64,000 bases of DNA from Halicephalobus mephisto (taxonomy: Eukaryota; Nematoda; Chromadorea; Rhabditida; Panagrolaimidae): positions 248,001-312,000 of the forward strand of contig SWDT01000224.1 of NCBI GenBank assembly GCA_009193035.1, read 5' to 3'. The notes beneath the pieces were generated by a model. The model searched no databases and was not told where the DNA came from. It worked only from the letters and a program-made list of their open reading frames with translations. The translations under genes and the position numbers were made by a program. Shown here in pieces: positions 1 to 10,311 of this stretch. Position 1 is the first letter of the stretch. Every line of letters begins with the position of its first letter.

Positions 1-370
1 GATCCCTGGCTTCGTTGGACACCTCCTCCTTGATCTGCTCGATCTTCCAGATCTTCTCCATCATCGGCTTCAACCTCGGGTCGGAGTCTTGAAGTCCATA
101 GCTCTTCAGGACCGTCAGGAGTTTCCCGATGGACGCTTCGTTTTTGTTCGGGATTTTGAACAACTCAAAAATCAAATCCTCCGGAGTCTTCTGATCCCTC
201 GTGAATGCATTGGATAACCCATCTACTGTCGTTTGAAGGATATTATACATCGAACTCTTCCGATTCAGAATCTGTCGATATTGCTCGACTAAGAAAATTT
301 ACAATTTTGTACGCCAATTAAGCCGTAAAGGAGACTTACCTGTCGCTTGAGAGTGAACTGGTTTCATCAT
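1..370 (-). CDS. Glutaminase, N-terminal part (gene runs off the left edge)
   Basis: Two exons are visible: 340-370, starting with two consecutive ATG codons, and 288 down to the window edge. They are joined by a GTAAGT...TTAG intron in phase 1. The reading includes VLKSYGLQDSDPRLKPMMEK, which matches the conserved ALKSTGL-x-SDPRLKE segment of the EF-hand-like N-terminal domain of kidney-type glutaminases. Glutaminase hydrolyses glutamine to glutamate and ammonia, usually in mitochondria. The catalytic beta-lactamase-like domain lies outside the window. The exon 1 start gives a short leader without an obvious mitochondrial presequence, so another upstream first exon or isoform is possible. 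The family call rests on one strongly conserved motif plus its surroundings; which worm glutaminase paralogue this is cannot be told. Confidence 0.8.
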
Positions 371-1213
371 CTAAAACCTCCGTGATTTAGTTTTTTCGAA
401 AATAACTATCGTATTTTTCCTCTTTTATAGGAATCAGAAACTACGGATGAACCGCCCTCAAAAGTAACGATCTGTTTTACTCAATTCTGCCAGTCGTTAT
501 CAGAGCGCTTTGATCGTCGCGACCAGACTCCTCACAACGTCATAAAAGGAAGTCTGAAATTCGATGCCAAACAGGGTTTTGACGAATCGCGAAACGAAAT
601 AAAAACTCAAAAGGGATCTTAATATCGGTTTTTGAATTTTAACAATAAAATTGAAAACAAAAACGATCCAAAATTGAGAAATTCCGAAAGATAAACCCCG
701 TTTTTTCAATCATAATTCATAAAAGTTCTAATAACAGTTAGTTCAACATTGTTGTTCTCAGATAATTCACGTTTTTATGAATCATTTTCGTTTTTATAAG
801 GTGTTCCGCAAAAATTCGATTTTTGAACCGCTGTAACTTGATGAATACTGAACAGATTTCCATAATTCTTTTTCCTTATATTTCAATGAACTTATTGTTT
901 CATTTGATATCAGAAAATTAGACAATTTAAGAAGATTTTTAATGAAAATTCAACATTATGAAGATTTCCTTGTATGTTGTGAAATTAACTTTCAATTCTT
1001 GGCGTTCTGTTCCAAAACTCACTCGCGTTTAGGAGTATGCCTAAAGGTTTTTCTCCTTTTTAAAAAAATTACTTTTTGGGATATTTTAATTATAAAAAAC
1101 TCGTAAAACTACCTAGGCCAGCTAAACATTTAAGAATTAATTTACTACTCATTACATTAAAGTGATGTCAAATTCAGAATTTTGAGGTCACGTTTTGTAA
1201 TAAAAACAAAGTT
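371..1213. other. AT-rich intergenic region, no supported gene
   Basis: This is upstream DNA of the glutaminase gene and contains no convincing coding frame. A short open frame at 500-709 (minus) has no protein-like composition. The stretch at 999-1013 holds TTGGCGTTCTGTTCC, the reverse complement of a word that recurs at 21712 and 25403 and probably marks a dispersed repeat. Confidence 0.5.
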
Positions 1214-1411
1214 TTAATTTTCAACGTTATTTGGATTACATGTGGAGGACTCCAAAGATGCAATGAATTTTACGGGAAATGATCCTGAAGTGCCGATGTC
1301 CACTTTCAAGAAGTACATCTTGGTAGACCGTAATTTGGCTATCTTTCGGATATTATGAAATTTCTTCAGTTCAAGAGAATGATTAAGTGGCTGACTATTA
1401 CCATTAACAAC
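1214..1411 (-). CDS. Possible terminal exon of a small unidentified gene
   Basis: An open frame of 65 codons starts right after a good acceptor (CTTTTTGCAG, read on the minus strand) and ends in TAA. Upstream, after a 50-bp gap that could be an intron with a GTAGGT donor, another open stretch continues to about 1543. The residues (ending VDIGTSGSFPVKFIASLE) have a soluble-protein composition, faintly like a cystatin-type beta sheet, but I do not recognise a family. No start codon or promoter was found. It could equally be a chance open frame in AT-rich DNA. Confidence 0.2.
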   Translation of the reverse strand, partial: VVNGNSQPLNHSLELKKFHNIRKIAKLRSTKMYFLKVDIGTSGSFPVKFIASLESSTCNPNNVEN

Positions 1412-1794
1412 CTGCAAAAAGGTAATTCAAATATGAAAAGGATTAAAACCTACCACAAGAAGAGTGTCAACTTCCAAATAGTAAATTTTAACTAATCTTG
1501 GTTCATATTTCTTCAATTTTTTCCCGGATTCTTTTATCAAAATATTTCTTCAAAATTTTTATCAATTACGGTCATTTTTCTAAAAAAAACAAAGACGACG
1601 TTTACTTTCTTCTCTATCTTCTGGACTTTTTACACAGCTCAATAAATTTTTACTTTTATCCAAAAAACCAAACCCACTTTTGATTTAGATATCCCTACTT
1701 TATTTTCAAATTTATTGTAATATGGATTACGTATTTTTATTTTTTCTTCAACAATAATGTCTTTTTAATAAATATAACGTAATAGTACAAATAA

Positions 1795-2877
1795 CTATTG
1801 TTTGCTATATTTTTTAGCTTCCAAAACATCGAAATAAGGGTACTTGCTATGTTTAAATCTGTATTTCATCACAAACAACCTCACATGTGGTCCGATTTCA
1901 CTAAGTTTCTTTATGTCTTCTGAATCCAGCTCAAAGTCGAAGATGTCGATGTTCTCCCTGACTCGCGTTGGATTCCCACTCTTTGGAATGGCAGAAATCC
2001 CTCGTTGGACGAGTTGTCGAAGCAAAACTTGGGCAGGCGTCTTCTTGTGCTTCTCTGCAATCTTCTTCACAGTTGGGTGTCCAATAGCACTTCCTTCAGG
2101 CCAATCTGCTGAAGTACTAAACTTCCTTCTTCCAGGAGATCCGATCGGGGCATAGCCAGTGAAGGTGATTCCGTGTTTTTTGCAGAATTCAAAAAGCTCA
2201 TTCTGGGGGAAAAGGATGTGACATTCAACTTGGAGGTTTTGAGGCTTGATTTCGGAGTTTTCGATGATGTGCGAGATTTGCTGTTCATTGAAATTAGACA
2301 ATCCAATCGATTTCAGCTTTCCCTCCTTGTAAAGTCCCTCCATAGCTCTCCAGGTTTCCAAATGATCAACATCTTCTTCAATAACAAAACCATCGGCATC
2401 AAGTTGAAGTGATTCAGATGGAGTTCCCTGGAATTTACTTATAGCTATTATAATGACAAAAATTTCAAACCTTATTAGGACAAGGGGAATGAATCAAATA
2501 GAGATCAATGTAGGTTGTTCTCAATTTCTTCAATTGCTCTTCCACACTTTTGGGGACATCTTCAGCCTTATGAGAAAAGGATGGGAGCTTAGTAACGATG
2601 AAGACATCCTCTCTCTTGAGGGTACTGTTTTTGAAATACTCTTCCAATGTTTCTCCAATGATATGTTCATTCCCATAAGCATAGGCAGTGTCAATCAGGC
2701 GATATCCAGCGTCTAATGCAGCGATAAGGGCGGGTTTGATGTTACTTTCATCTTTAGTCTGCAAGATAAAGATATCAATTACATCATATGATCTAGACTT
2801 ACCTGGGATGTTCCGTAACCAAGTAATGGCAATTCTAGTCCATTAGTCATACGAACGGTCGGAATCTTCGGAGTCAT
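1795..2877 (-). CDS. Aldo/keto reductase, intact tandem copy
   Basis: There are three exons on the minus strand: 2803-2877, 2471-2758 and 1795-2427. All junctions are in phase 0 and give 331 residues, the normal size for the family. It is an NADPH-dependent oxidoreductase with a TIM-barrel fold, expected in the cytosol. The catalytic tetrad is visible: Asp48 and Tyr53 in LIDTAYAYGNE, Lys82 in IVTKLP and His115 in YLIHSP. The later GLSNFN segment and the IPKSGNPTRVREN cofactor-binding motif are also present. The neighbouring gene at 3974-5065 is a tandem duplicate on the same strand with the same exon lengths. The physiological substrate cannot be inferred; a role in carbonyl or xenobiotic metabolism is only a family expectation. 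The start is the ATG two codons before PKIPTVR, and the first exon lies in a normal worm context. Confidence 0.93.
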
Positions 2878-3973
2878 CCTTTAGGATTCTGAAGGTTGTA
2901 GAAATAATCAGAATGAGGAAACCGACTTGAATTTTCTTTTGGTGTTTGATTTCTAACCGGTGCTGCCTTGTGATTATCAGTGGTTGTCTAAGAGGATAGA
3001 GCACCCTAATGAACCAAATTCCTAAAATTTCTCAACTTGATCAGAAATTTTATAAAATAAATAATGGTAATAATTACATAGGTAGAGATTCATAGATATG
3101 TCGTATGAATTTCACACGATTTTTCTGCAAATACGCGCGATATCGGTCTGTCCTGATGGTTTATAGTCTAGAGACTATTACTTGTTAGACACATTGTTAA
3201 TTGAGAATTTAACAGAAATCTATTTACACAAAATTTGGAAAATGACATAATTTAGTATTATTTCACATTTTTCGACAAGGGTTCCACATAGTCTTAAAGA
3301 AATTTGTGTTTATAAGCGTCCAGAAAGGTCAAAGGAACATTTTAGGCTGGACCTGAGCAAAAACCGAGCGTGACAGATTTCAAAAATCGGAAACTGGGAA
3401 AATTCTTTAAATTGAAGGTCAAGAAATTTCTTATGAAAAGAATTTCAAAATAAAAAAATTAGAAATTTACGTAGACAATATAAAAAGAGAAAAATTTATA
3501 ATAAAGTAAATAAATTTTAAACCAAACATTCCGCACCATCAAAGATCACTTTTATGGTAGGTTTACCTGAGTTTTGCAGCGAAAGCTTATGTGCGCAATT
3601 TTTTTGTTCGAATTCTCTTTCTAGCCGTTTTTCCTTTCAACGTTTCCAAATGCAAACTCGAAACGGAAAAAATCAGACATGTCAGATTTCGTTGCAAGGG
3701 CCATAGAACCGATCCACAAAACTAACCTTTTAAATTCAGAAAACAATTTTGATTTATGTGATATTTCGTCATAGGTATTCATCCCATAAAATTTCAAATA
3801 AATCTGGAAGTTTGAGATTTTGGTTTCTTGAGATATTCGATCCTCTCAGGTAACTATTTCAAAGTATTTTTAATTTATTAATTAATATATCATGATATGA
3901 ATTAGGCAATTCTAATGATTTTTCATTCATGCTAATGTTCTTTTAATAAATACGATCTAAAAATTGCAAACAA
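2878..3973. other. Spacer between the two AKR copies
   Basis: This stretch of about 1.1 kb is the upstream region of the intact AKR gene and follows the 3' end of the second copy. It is AT-rich, with no open frame, tRNA or clear repeat. Confidence 0.5.
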
Positions 3974-5065
3974 CTACTTTTTGCTCCCTTTTATGGCTTC
4001 CAAAACATCGAAATAAGGGTACTTGCTATGTTTAAATCTGTATTTCATCACAAACAACCTCACATGTGGTCCGATTTCACTAAGTTTCTTTATGTCTTCT
4101 GAATCCAGCTCAAAGTCGAAGATGTCGATGTTCTCCCTGACTCGCGTTGGATTCCCACTCTTTGGAATGGCAGAAATCCCTCGTTGGACGAGTTGTCGAA
4201 GCAAAACCTGGGCAGGCGTCTTCTTGTGCTTCTCTGCGATCTTCTTCACAGTTGGGTGTCCAATAGCATTTCCTTCAGGCCAATCTGCTGAAGTACTAAA
4301 CTTCCTTCTTCCAGGAGATCCGATCGGGGCATAGCCAGTGAAGGTGATTCCGTGTTTTTTGCAGAATTCAAAAAGCTCATTTTGGGGGAAGAGGATGTGG
4401 CATTCAACTTGGAGGTTTTGAGGCTTGATTTCGGAGTTTTCGATGATGTGCGAGATTTGCTGTTCATTGAAATTCGACAATCCAATCGATTTCAGCGTTC
4501 CCTTCTTGTAAAGTCCCTCCATAGCTCTCCAGGTTTCCAAATGGTCAACATCCTCCTCAATAACAAAACCATCGGCATCAAGTTGAAGTGATTCAGATGG
4601 AGTTCCCTGGAGTTCAATTATATCTATTATAATGACAAAAATCTCAAACCTTATTAGGACAAGGGGAATGAATCAAGTACAGATCAATGTAGGTTGTTCT
4701 CAATTTCGTCAATTGCTCTTCCACACTTTTGACGACATCCTCGGCTCTGTGATAGAAAGGAGGGAGTTTAGAAGTAATAAAAACATCTTCTCTCTTGAGT
4801 TTACCATTTTTGAAATACTCTTCCAATGTTTCTCCAATGATATGTTCGTTCTCATACAGATAAGCAGTATCAATCAGACGATATCCAGCATCCAGAGCAG
4901 CGGTGAGAGCAGGCTTGAGCTCCTTTTCGTCCTTGGCCTGCGAGTCGAAGATATCAATTACATTTTATAGCTTCGTTTTACACTTACCTGTCATGTTCCG
5001 TAGCCAAACAGCGGCAATTCTAGTCCATTAGTCATACGAACAGTAGGAATCTTCGGAGGAATCAT
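3974..5065 (-). pseudogene. Aldo/keto reductase duplicate with an in-frame stop in exon 1
   Basis: The exons are 4988-5065, 4650-4937 and 3974-4606, with the same phases as the intact copy; exons 2 and 3 have the same lengths (288 and 633 bp) and exon 1 is one codon longer. Exons 2 and 3 are fully open and keep the catalytic Asp, Tyr, Lys and His. Exon 1 reads ...LFGYGT, then TGA at 4991-4993, then CAG and the GTAAGT donor. Aldo/keto reductases usually have Trp here (GLGTWQ), so the TGA is probably a TGG-to-TGA change. The intact copy has TCC. No alternative donor that avoids the stop was seen, and starting downstream would lose the first barrel strand. Explanations are a recent pseudogene, a sequencing or assembly error, or stop-codon readthrough. 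The coding part after the stop shows no other damage, so loss would be very recent. Confidence 0.75.
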
Positions 5066-5606
5066 TTTTGGACTTCTGAAGGTCCTGGAAAAACTCGAGT
5101 GCGAACAACTGACGCGAAATCTCTTTCCGTGTCTGGCTTTTATAGCGACTGCCTTGTGACTATTTCTTGTGTTTTTTTGTGATTTGATTACATTAATTTT
5201 TATCGCTAATTTTCCATCGAGATCACTTCCTTATCATCGATTCCTAGGTTTGAATTGCGCGGGAGATTTGGCGGATCACGAAGAACGTAAAAGTAAACGC
5301 ATTTGCTGTCTGCGAATCTTTCGTCTCTGTCGACATGTTTCATCATCATTTTTTCTCCAATATTCGATATTTTTGTTTTTTTCCACTCTAAAATCCTCCA
5401 GAATCATCTTACTGTTGTTATTCATATATGAAAATACGTCATAATCCCCGAAATTTCAGCCATAATTGCGAGTTTGTAATTATCGATTCTTTCATCATCG
5501 CACGCTCTTTGTTGTTCGTGTCGCCAAATTTCCACTTGTCAGCGATTTTCATGTAAACTAATGTTCTTTTTCAGAATTATTGCCTTGTATTGAAAATTGA
5601 CGAAGA

Positions 5607-6220
5607 ATGTCGACTCCGTGCCGTCGCCGATTAATGCGGGATTTCAAAAAACTTCAAGACGATCCTCCACCGGGTATTAGTGGAGCTCCTTGCGAGTCTA
5701 ACATCATGATATGGGAAGCAGTTATAATTGGTCCTCCGGATACGCCATTTGAAGACGGAACATTCAAACTGAAGCTTGAATTCACGGAAGAATACCCGAA
5801 CAAACCCCCAGTCGTGAAGTTTGTGTCGAAAATGTTCCATCCGAATATCTACAACGACGGCAGTATCTGCTTGGATATCCTACAGGTGCGATTTTGGTTT
5901 TTACGGATTTTATATGTTGTGTTTTCCAGAATCGGTGGTCACCAACGTATGACGTTTCTGCTGTTCTGACATCTGTGCAATCTCTCCTGGACGAACCCAA
6001 CCCCAACTCTCCCGCGAACGCAGTTGCCGCGGACATGTACCAGGCGAATCGACGTGAATACGAAAGGAGAGTCCACGAAACCGTAGAACTGTCCTGGGAA
6101 GACATCGGTGGTGACGACGATGAAGACACAATTGAGGAGGAAAAAGATGCAGATTCTGAGGCCAATCCTGATTCCAGGCCATCTGTGGAAGTCAGTCGCA
6201 GTTCCGAGACTCGAACCTAA
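5607..6220 (+). CDS. ubc-1: Ubiquitin-conjugating enzyme E2, RAD6/UBC-1 type
   Basis: Two exons, 5607-5885 and 5930-6220, in phase 0, encode 189 residues. The UBC fold spans residues 1-150. The catalytic cysteine is Cys88 in [16 protein letters not shown], and the N-terminal [16 protein letters not shown] is characteristic of the RAD6/UBE2A group. An acidic tail ([16 protein letters not shown]) follows, as in C. elegans UBC-1 and yeast Rad6. The enzyme takes activated ubiquitin from E1 and, with a RAD18/BRE1-type E3, ubiquitinates PCNA or histone H2B in the nucleus. A TTTTTCAG acceptor about 30 bp before the ATG suggests trans-splicing. The 3' end converges on the GST gene with a gap of about 310 bp. 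Confidence 0.96.
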
Positions 6221-6534
6221 GCTCTGGAACTTGGATGAGGCCCACTCAAAACCCCGTGTGTACATGTTTCAAAACTAATTGTGGCTCAGCTCACGGATCT
6301 TACATGCAGATTCTTTCTTTTCATACCCATTTTTGAAGTCTATAAAATCATTGCATTTTGGCTGATTCAGTCCAACTCGGAAAATTCGCGAATGCGATTA
6401 GGGTCGTGAGAAAAAGTCATTTCACCAAAGGGACACTCCCAAATTTGCGAGCACATTTATTATACCAGAAATACTACAGATATTACAACAGATTTAAGAT
6501 CATCACAATTGGTGGATAGCAGATGGAGATCTTT

Positions 6535-7192
6535 CTAATCCCATTTGCGGTTCTTGTAGTAGTCCTTCAATTGGGGGACTTCTTGAATGCGGTCGAGCCA
6601 AGCAGAGATTTCAGGGTAGTCCTTGAGAACTTCAGGTTCCAACCTCTTCAAGCTGAACAAGTACTCGGAAATGACGAAGTCGGCCCAAGTAAGACCACTC
6701 TTGACCATGAATCCGGATCCGCTCTCCTTCAGAAATCCGCTGAAGATGGGCAGGAAACGAGGAATGTTGGGGACAAAGTGCTTCTCACGGAGTTCTGCTG
6801 CATCACCAGGAGCAAATCCGAGTATGTTGTAGAACCAAGGGGTCATGGCGAAGTAAAAGTCCTTCTGGATATCAGCGATAGAATCGACGATGGCTTGTTC
6901 GAAATCGTCCTTGCCAGCAAGGCCATATTTACGAGCCAAGAAACGGTGGATGGCATAGCTCTCGTACAGTTCCTGTCCATCGTACTCAAGACAGGGGACC
7001 TTTCCAGTCTTGAAATCTAAGCAACTAAAATTATCAAAAGATAAAACAGACAAACTTACTCTGCTTCATAGTAGGCCATTGGTCCTGGTTGATTCTAACG
7101 TCCTCGAAAGGAACCTTGGCGTGGTTCAAAATCAAACGGGCGGGTTCGCCGAGACCACGAACGTCGAAGTAAGTAAGCTTGATAGAAGGCAT
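6535..7192 (-). CDS. Glutathione S-transferase, nematode sigma class
   Basis: Two exons, 7060-7192 and 6535-7016, in phase 1, give 204 residues. The N-terminal thioredoxin-like domain starts PSIKLTYFDVRGLGEPAR with the catalytic Tyr8. The glutathione-binding region follows (GKVPCLEYDGQELYESYAIH), then the linker LARKYGLAGKDDFEQA and the all-helical C-terminal domain. Length and motifs match the large worm sigma-class family, whose members conjugate glutathione to electrophiles or carry prostaglandin-D-synthase-like activity. A TTTTAG acceptor lies about 12 bp before the start. The gene is divergent from hsp70, with 1.1 kb between the start codons, so the two could share upstream elements. The class call is firm; the paralogue is not. 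Confidence 0.94.
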
Positions 7193-7574
7193 TTTTGAGT
7201 ATCTAAAACCAAAAAATCATAAAAAGGTAAAACCACGTTACCAAGCAACCAAGAGAACGTAAATAATGACTGGAAATACAGCAATTTTGCCACTTATATA
7301 CAGTTGAGTAACACAAACTAGAGTTGTATTTTGTATCCGAAACGCACGTGTATTCCACATTGTTTGACGCAGAAATTGCAGTATGGGCCACAGATCAACT
7401 ACGCCATGAAAAAACAGCAATGAACATCGGGAACTCTGGTCGATGCGGTAATTGGAGAGGAATTATGAAAAATGAAATTTCCTTTGATTGTGCAATGAAC
7501 TGGAAGCGTATGCAATGGCCAGAATTATCAATTCATGCTTTGGTCAAAGGGAGCGATTCAATTCTCCCGCGACG

Positions 7575-7592
7575 TTCTCGAACATTCTCGAA
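7575..7592. promoter_or_regulatory. Heat-shock element, distal (four perfect units)
   Basis: The sequence TTCTCGAACATTCTCGAA contains four alternating TTC/GAA units with exact 2-bp spacing, the binding pattern of a heat-shock factor trimer. It lies between the divergent GST and hsp70 genes, about 740 bp before the hsp70 start codon and 380 bp from the GST start, so it could act on either gene. Confidence 0.75.
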
Positions 7593-8063
7593 TGACCCTC
7601 GCTGCGGAACGTTTTCCTACTTGGTCAGTTTGAGTCTGCTTTTCCCGTCGTCTGCCGACCATCGGCTCCCGCGTCCTTATCTTTGATTCATAGTATCCCC
7701 GATTGCTGACGTAACGGCCACTTTTTCCGTGAATTTCTAAAATATTAAGCATTTCGAAATTTGATGATTGGTTTTTTATTCCATATTATATTGTAATTTC
7801 GTGTCGTTTCTGATGTCGTTGTTTCATGATTCAAATCAGTGTCATCATTTACATTTCATCATTTTTTCCGACCTTCCCGCGGAAAAAGCTTCTAGATTTT
7901 TCGAAGGTTTGTCGTGCGTTTCGTGTGAATACTAAGTTGTAGGCCAGCCAGATAAGAGCTCCGCCTATGCTGTCTAGTCAGCACTAAATGTACGTTCTTT
8001 GCATTGTCTGCTCTTCTCTCTTTGCTGTGTCTTTTTCGGTCTCTGACGAATAGCGGACGCGTC

Positions 8064-8086
8064 GAACCTTCGCGAACTTTCTAGAG
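8064..8086. promoter_or_regulatory. Heat-shock element, proximal (five units)
   Basis: Five consecutive units GAA-cc-TTC-gc-GAA-ct-TTC-ta-GAG follow the nGAAn rule with only the last unit imperfect. It lies about 215 bp before the TTTTCAG at 8300 that precedes the hsp70 start, a good position for a promoter element. A weaker partial match (TTCTAGATTTTTCGAA) is found at 7890-7905. I see no clear TATA box between this element and the coding region. Confidence 0.75.
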
Positions 8087-8315
8087 AATGGAGGATTGCC
8101 TTTGCAGGGGTATTTCATTCCATTCCTTCCCCATCTTTCCTTCATTTCCCCAACTTTTCGGCTTCTAATCTGCAGTTTTTGAATTTTCTGATCAGTCCCC
8201 TATTTGGTAAGGGAACTAGCCTAGCTTAGGAGACCATTTGTTTCGTGTAGATGGATTAGAAATTTCGAAATCCGGACATTTGTAATTTTTACATTTTCAG
8301 ATTTGATTTTCCAAG

Positions 8316-10311
8316 ATGTCCAAACCCAACGCTGTTGGTATTGATTTAGGAACGACTTACTCCTGCGTCGGTGTCTTCCAGAACGGCAAAGTCGAGATTA
8401 TTGCCAACGACCAGGGTAACAGAACCACTCCCTCCTATGTTGCCTTCACCGATAGCGAAAGACTGATCGGAGATGCCGCCAAGAACCAGGTCGCTATGAA
8501 CCCCCACAACACCATCTTCGACGCCAAGCGTTTGATTGGAAGGAAGTTCGACGATCCTGCTGTTCAATCCGATATGAAGCACTGGCCTTTCAAGGTCATC
8601 TCTGCCGATGGTGGTCGTCCCAAGGTTCAGGTCGAATTCAAAGGAGAGGACAAGACTTTCTTCCCTGAGGAAGTCTCATCCATGGTCTTGACCAAGATGA
8701 AGGAAACTGCTGAGGCTTTCCTCGGAACTACTGTCAAGGATGCCGTCATCACTGTTCCTGCATACTTCAATGATTCCCAACGTCAAGCCACCAAGGATGC
8801 TGGAGCTATTGCTGGTTTGAACGTCTTGCGTATCATCAATGAGCCAACAGCTGCTGCCATTGCCTATGGTCTCGACAAGAAGGGAACTGGAGAGAGAAAT
8901 GTCTTGATCTTCGATTTGGGTGGTGGAACCTTCGATGTCTCCATCTTGACCATTGAAGATGGTATTTTCGAAGTCAAGTCTACTGCTGGTGACACTCACT
9001 TGGGTGGAGAAGACTTTGACAACAGAATGGTCAATCACTTTGTCGCTGAATTCAAGCGTAAGCACAAGAAGGACCTGGCTTCCAATCCTCGTGCTCTCCG
9101 TCGTCTGCGCACTGCTTGCGAACGTGCCAAGAGAACTCTCTCCAGCTCTGCTCAAGCCAGCATTGAGATTGACTCTCTCTTCGACGGAATTGACTTCTAC
9201 ACCAGCATCACCCGTGCCCGTTTCGAGGAGTTGTGTGCTGATCTCTTCCGTAACACGATGGAACCTGTCGAGAAGGCTCTTCGTGATGCCAAGATGGACA
9301 AGGCCCAGATCCACGACATTGTCCTTGTCGGAGGTTCTACTCGTATTCCCAAGGTCCAGAAACTTCTTTCTGACTTCTTCTCCGGAAAGGAACTCAACAA
9401 GAGCATCAACCCCGATGAAGCCGTCGCTTACGGAGCCGCTGTCCAAGCCGCCATTCTCTCTGGTGACAAGTCCGAAAATGTCCAGGATCTTCTTCTTCTC
9501 GACGTCGCTCCCCTTTCCTTGGGTATCGAGACTGCTGGTGGTGTGATGACTCCAATCATCAAGAGAAACACTACTGTGCCAACCAAGACTTCCCAGACCT
9601 TCACCACTTATGCCGACAATCAGCCAGGTGTCTTGATCCAAGTTTACGAAGGCGAACGTGCGATGACCAAGGACAACAACCTTCTAGGAAAGTTCGAGCT
9701 TAGTGGAATCCCACCGGCTCCCCGCGGTGTTCCCCAAATTGAAGTCACTTTCGACGTCGATGCCAACGGTATTTTGACTGTCTCTGCTCAAGACAAATCT
9801 ACTGGTAAGAAAAACAACATCACCATCACGAACGACAAGGGCCGTTTGTCCAAGGACGAAATTGAACGCATGGTTAACGAAGCTGAGAAGTACAAGGCTG
9901 ATGACGACAAGCAACGTGACCGCATTGCTGCTAAGAACTCTCTCGAATCCTACTGCTTCAACATGAAGCAAACTGTTGAGGATGAAAAGGTGAGTCGATT
10001 GTTTCGTAGTGTCCATGTTAACTTTGTGATTTTAGCTCAAGGACAAGATCAGTGAAAGTGACCGTAAGACCATCCTTGACAAGTGCAATGAGACTCTTTC
10101 TTGGCTCGACACCAACCAGACTGCTGAGAAGGAGGAGTTTGATGATCGCCAGAAGGAAATCGAACGTATTTGCAATCCGATTGTTACCAAGTTGTATCAA
10201 GAAGCTGGAGCCGGAGCCGGACCTGGAGCTGGAGGATTCGGAGGTGCTCCTCCCACTGGAGGCGCTACTGGCGGAAGTTCTGGAGGACCAACCATCGAAG
10301 AAGTTGATTAA
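8316..10311 (+). CDS. hsp-1: Cytosolic Hsp70/Hsc70 chaperone
   Basis: Two exons, 8316-9989 and 10036-10311, in phase 0, encode 649 residues. The ATPase domain (about 1-385) has the signatures [20 protein letters not shown] and [12 protein letters not shown]. The substrate-binding domain and helical lid follow, then a Gly/Pro-rich tail ending GPTIEEVD, the mark of a cytosolic or nuclear Hsp70 that docks TPR co-chaperones. It folds and disaggregates proteins using ATP with J-proteins and nucleotide exchange factors. It is very close to C. elegans HSP-1 in length and sequence, including a 3' intron. Codon choice is strongly biased, as expected for a highly expressed gene. Two heat-shock elements upstream suggest heat induction on top of constitutive expression. 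A 3' AATAAA is at about 10405. Confidence 0.97.

Noticed and set aside
4991..4993. Selenocysteine codon in the AKR copy
   Set aside because: Aldo/keto reductases do not use selenocysteine at this position, the usual residue is Trp, and no SECIS-like hairpin was recognised in the 3' region.
8676..9641. Long antisense open frame (321 codons) opposite hsp70
   Set aside because: It is fully covered by the highly conserved hsp70 frame. It is Ser/Gly/Val-rich as expected from reversing biased codons, and has no domain motifs.
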